Assembly: GCA_022843845.1 (NCBI GenBank)
Contig: JALHMW010000022.1
Location: 19,424-83,423 of the forward strand
DNA length: 64,000 bases
Source of the DNA: Archangium sp.
Lineage (GTDB): Bacteria; Myxococcota; Myxococcia; Myxococcales; Myxococcaceae
Reading direction: 5' to 3'
Made by a program: the position numbers and the translations under genes. How positions within the stretch are numbered: the stretch's first letter is position 1; each line of letters opens with the position of its first letter. Shown here in pieces: positions 62,143-64,000 of this stretch. The notes under the pieces are model-generated. The model was given only the letters and a program-made list of their open reading frames with translations. It searched no databases and had not been told where the DNA came from.

Positions 62143-62658
62143 ATGGCGCTGCGTGAAGACCAGATTCAACGGTACAGTCGCCAGATTCTCCTCAAGGAGG
62201 TCGGTGGGCGGGGCCAGACCCGGCTCCTCGACGCCGTGGTGACCGTCGAAGGGCAGTCGCAGGCGCTCGATGTCGCGGTGGCCGAGCTCGGCGCCTCGGG
62301 AACGCCGCTCATCGTTTCCGCGGCCGTTGAACGCACCGGGTTCCTCGCTGGCACGACGCTCGAGGCCCTGTCGCCAGATGCCGTCGCCGCTCCGACGCGC
62401 GCCGTGGCGGGCTGGCTGGGGTCCTTCTCGCGTGGCGCCGCCGCGCCTGTGGCGTGTTTCCGCGTCGGCGTCTCGGCAGGAGCCATCGTCGGCGTCCCAG
62501 CCCATGTGCCCTGGCCCGAGCACGAGCCCTCCGCGCAACCGGCCGAGCCAGTGACCGCCGGGTCGCTCGCCGCCCTGATCGTTCAACGCTTCGCGCTGGG
62601 CCTCGACGCGTCGCCCGTCACGGTGCGCTGGGATGGGCACCGATGGCAGCGGGACTGA
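62143..62658 (+). CDS. Protein with an isolated E1 N-terminal segment
   Basis: A 171-residue protein whose first 30 residues (LREDQIQRYSRQILLKEVGG and on) are the exact N-terminal signature of MoeB/ThiF enzymes. The GxGxxG that should follow is absent (VVTVEGQSQALD), and the rest is an Ala-rich alpha/beta sequence with no zinc cysteines. It could be an inactive E1 half that pairs with the short E1-like protein, or a degenerate paralogue. Its 3' end overlaps the JAMM gene by 16 bp. Confidence 0.7.
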   Translation: MALREDQIQRYSRQILLKEVGGRGQTRLLDAVVTVEGQSQALDVAVAELGASGTPLIVSAAVERTGFLAGTTLEALSPDAVAAPTRAVAGWLGSFSRGAAAPVACFRVGVSAGAIVGVPAHVPWPEHEPSAQPAEPVTAGSLAALIVQRFALGLDASPVTVRWDGHRWQRD

Positions 62659-63038
62659 GCCCGGACCTCTCGGGCGCTCGTCGGCACTGCGAAGCCGCGT
62701 GGCCCGCCGAGGGCGTCTGCGCATACGTGAAGCGGGCAGAGGGCTGGCGCTTCGTGCCGCTCTCGAACGTGTCCGAGGCTCCCGGCACCTCGTTCGTCAT
62801 CGAGCCCCGCGAGTGGATGACGCTGGAACGGGAGGCCCTGGCGCTCGAGGTCTGGCTCATCCACTCCCATGTCGATGGGCCGGCGACCCTCTCTGCGTGG
62901 GACCTGTCGAGCTTTACCGTCGACGGCCGTCCGCTGCTCCCGGGCCTCCGTCTGGCGGTGCTCTCGGTCCGAGACGGCCGGTGCGTCGACGAGGGCCGGT
63001 GGCGCTTCGCCGAGGGCGTCTGGGCACCAGCCCTGTAG
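62643..63038 (+). CDS. JAMM/MPN+ metalloprotease (JAB1, Mec-like)
   Basis: A 131-residue protein with a complete JAMM site: Glu23 (WPAEGVC), His74-x-His76 and S-x-x-D at Ser84/Asp87 (HSHVDGPATLSAWD). Bacterial JAMM proteins near E1 and sulfur-carrier genes remove C-terminal extensions from the carrier or release its product, as Mec does with CysO in mycobacteria. Here no carrier gene is visible beside it. The ATG at 62643 overlaps the preceding gene. Confidence 0.87.
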   Translation: MAAGLSPDLSGARRHCEAAWPAEGVCAYVKRAEGWRFVPLSNVSEAPGTSFVIEPREWMTLEREALALEVWLIHSHVDGPATLSAWDLSSFTVDGRPLLPGLRLAVLSVRDGRCVDEGRWRFAEGVWAPAL

Positions 63039-63136
63039 CGCCGTTTGACAATAAACCATTGCGCTGATCCGGCGACATGCACTAAGTCGACGCGCTTTTT
63101 GGCGCACCTCTCCACCTCCACAGGAGCGTGACTCGC

Positions 63137-63829
63137 ATGGCGCAGCAGGAGCAGCAGGGCTTTACGGTATGGCTGACGGGAATGCTGGGCGCGGGCAAGA
63201 CCACGCTGGCTGAGTACATCGCTGCCCGGTTGCGGCAGGTCGGCCGCAAGGTCGAGGTCCTCGACGAGGACGATCTCGGCGAGTCGCTCTGGGGCGAGAT
63301 TGAAGGCGCCAACAAAGAGGAGCGCGTCGTCATCTCGCGCCGCCTCGGCGTGGTGGCTGACCTGCTGACGCGCAACGGCGTCTGCACGCTCGTCGCCTGC
63401 GCCAGCCCGTACAAGGCCGTCCGCGACGAGAACCGCCGCCTCATTCAGCGGTACGTCGAGGTGTACGTGAACTGCCCGACGGAGGACCTCATCAAGCGGG
63501 ACTCCAGCGGAAAGTACAAGAAGGCGCTCGCCGGTGAGATCCCCAACTTCGTGGGCATCACCGAGCCGTACGAGCCGCCTCCGGTCAACGGCGTCGAGGT
63601 CACGATTCAGTCGAACCTCGAGCCCGTCGAAGCCGGCGGGTTGCGCATCTTCCAGGCGCTCCTCGACCTCACGTACATGAACGCCGAAGAGCTCAAGATC
63701 ATCACCGGCACGAAGATGAAGGTCAGCCCCAAGGTGAAGAAGATCAAGCCCGGCAAGGCGCCGAAGGCCGGCAAGGCCGCGAAGGCTCCGAAGGCCGCCA
63801 AGAAGGCCGACAAGAAGAAGAAGAAGTAG
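63137..63829 (+). CDS. cysC: APS-kinase-like protein (CysC family) with a histone-H1-like basic tail
   Basis: A 230-residue protein. The P-loop is GMLGAGKT (residues 15-22), with DEDDLGESL in place of the family's usual D-G-D start, RRLGVVADLL, and ASPYKAVRDENRR matching the SPY-x-x-x-R region. CysC converts adenylyl sulfate to PAPS. The changed D-G-D and the tail of about 30 residues from 200 on, made of Lys, Ala and Pro repeats, are unusual. ATG 63137 is chosen because AGGAG lies 10 bases upstream; GTG 63128 is too near the ribosome site. No cysD or cysN is adjacent. Confidence 0.82.
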   Translation: MAQQEQQGFTVWLTGMLGAGKTTLAEYIAARLRQVGRKVEVLDEDDLGESLWGEIEGANKEERVVISRRLGVVADLLTRNGVCTLVACASPYKAVRDENRRLIQRYVEVYVNCPTEDLIKRDSSGKYKKALAGEIPNFVGITEPYEPPPVNGVEVTIQSNLEPVEAGGLRIFQALLDLTYMNAEELKIITGTKMKVSPKVKKIKPGKAPKAGKAAKAPKAAKKADKKKKK

Positions 63830-63836
63830 CTGGCCT

Positions 63837-63871
63837 GTCGGTTGCCCGGGTTGTCGACTCGGGCGGCCGAC
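63837..63871 (+). terminator. Strong 15-bp hairpin after the CysC-like gene
   Basis: GTCGGTTGCCCGGGT (63837-63851), loop tgtcg, then ACTCGGGCGGCCGAC (63857-63871). All 15 positions pair in RNA if G-U pairs are allowed. It starts seven bases after the stop codon. No T-run follows. Confidence 0.65.
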
Positions 63872-63888
63872 GCTAGAGGAGCCGCATG

Positions 63889-64000
63889 GTGCGTCGTGAA
63901 GGCAAAGCGGAGGAGATCGCGGAAGCGACCGCCGAAGCCGAGCCATGCTGCGCGTCTCCAGCGGGTGAAAGTCCCGCACGGGTAATCGCCGGAGAGCCCG
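63889..64000 (+). mobile_element. Possible 5' end of a group II intron (cut by window edge)
   Basis: The segment begins with GTGCG, the conserved group II intron 5' end (GUGYG). Near the edge it has the hairpin gcgggtgaaagtcccgc (63961-63977), of the gggtgaaagtccc type common in bacterial group II introns, enclosed by tctcc/ggaga pairing. It lies 17 bp after a terminator hairpin, the usual insertion site of class C introns. Against this, AGAGGAG plus ATG at 63886 opens a continuous reading frame to the edge, so an ordinary gene start is the alternative. Confidence 0.42.

Overview
The window looks like a chromosomal segment of a high-GC Gram-negative bacterium, most likely a member of the Myxococcota. 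Evidence: very high GC in coding DNA, frequent GTG starts, many Cys-anchored lipoproteins with Asp-Ala-Gly or Gly-rich linkers, a full system I (Ccm) cytochrome c maturation set, and von Willebrand A (VWA) proteins paired with AAA ATPases. The assignment is inference; no rRNA or tRNA gene was found to fix it. Coding density is about 95% and no stretch above 300 bases lacks a gene or gene remnant.

Layout. 1-8.7 kb: a partial membrane protein, a frameshifted FGE-type lipoprotein, a BAAT-like esterase lipoprotein and two adjacent VWA proteins. 8.9-20.8 kb: cytochrome c maturation in two minus-strand blocks (ccmF-G-H-I and ccmA-B-C-D-E), with a plus-strand TPR protein and a tetraheme cytochrome between them. 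The ccmA block follows DUF4350, DUF4129 and membrane-domain genes and may share their transcript. 20.9-28.4 kb: lipoproteins, the thiS-thiG-thiE operon, a decayed Fic-family gene, an alpha/beta hydrolase plus membrane dipeptidase pair, and a START-like protein. 28.4-38.2 kb: hydrolase, CorA channel, HAD phosphatase, RlmI-like methyltransferase, a subtilase with a membrane C-terminus and a CPBP protease.

38.3-43.7 kb holds a MoxR-type AAA ATPase, a VWA protein and a PspA-like coiled-coil protein in one direction, which recalls RavA-ViaA. 43.8-54.5 kb holds a gamma carbonic anhydrase-like protein, a protein made of two fused D-Ala-D-Ala-ligase-like ATP-grasp units, a Uma2 nuclease, an OPT transporter, a decayed SPFH gene, an FmdE-like protein and a P1 peptidase. 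54.5-61.1 kb holds a 38-residue basic protein, lipoproteins, an outer-membrane-like protein and a NarL-type two-component pair.

The most distinctive part is 61.2-63.8 kb: an E1-like ThiF/MoeB enzyme that lacks its N-terminal segment, a TusA-like sulfur carrier, a protein that begins with exactly that missing E1 segment, a JAMM metalloprotease and an APS-kinase-like protein with a histone-H1-like tail. This reads as a compact sulfur-carrier or ubiquitin-like activation module with no visible carrier gene. After a strong terminator hairpin, the window ends in what may be the 5' end of a group II intron.
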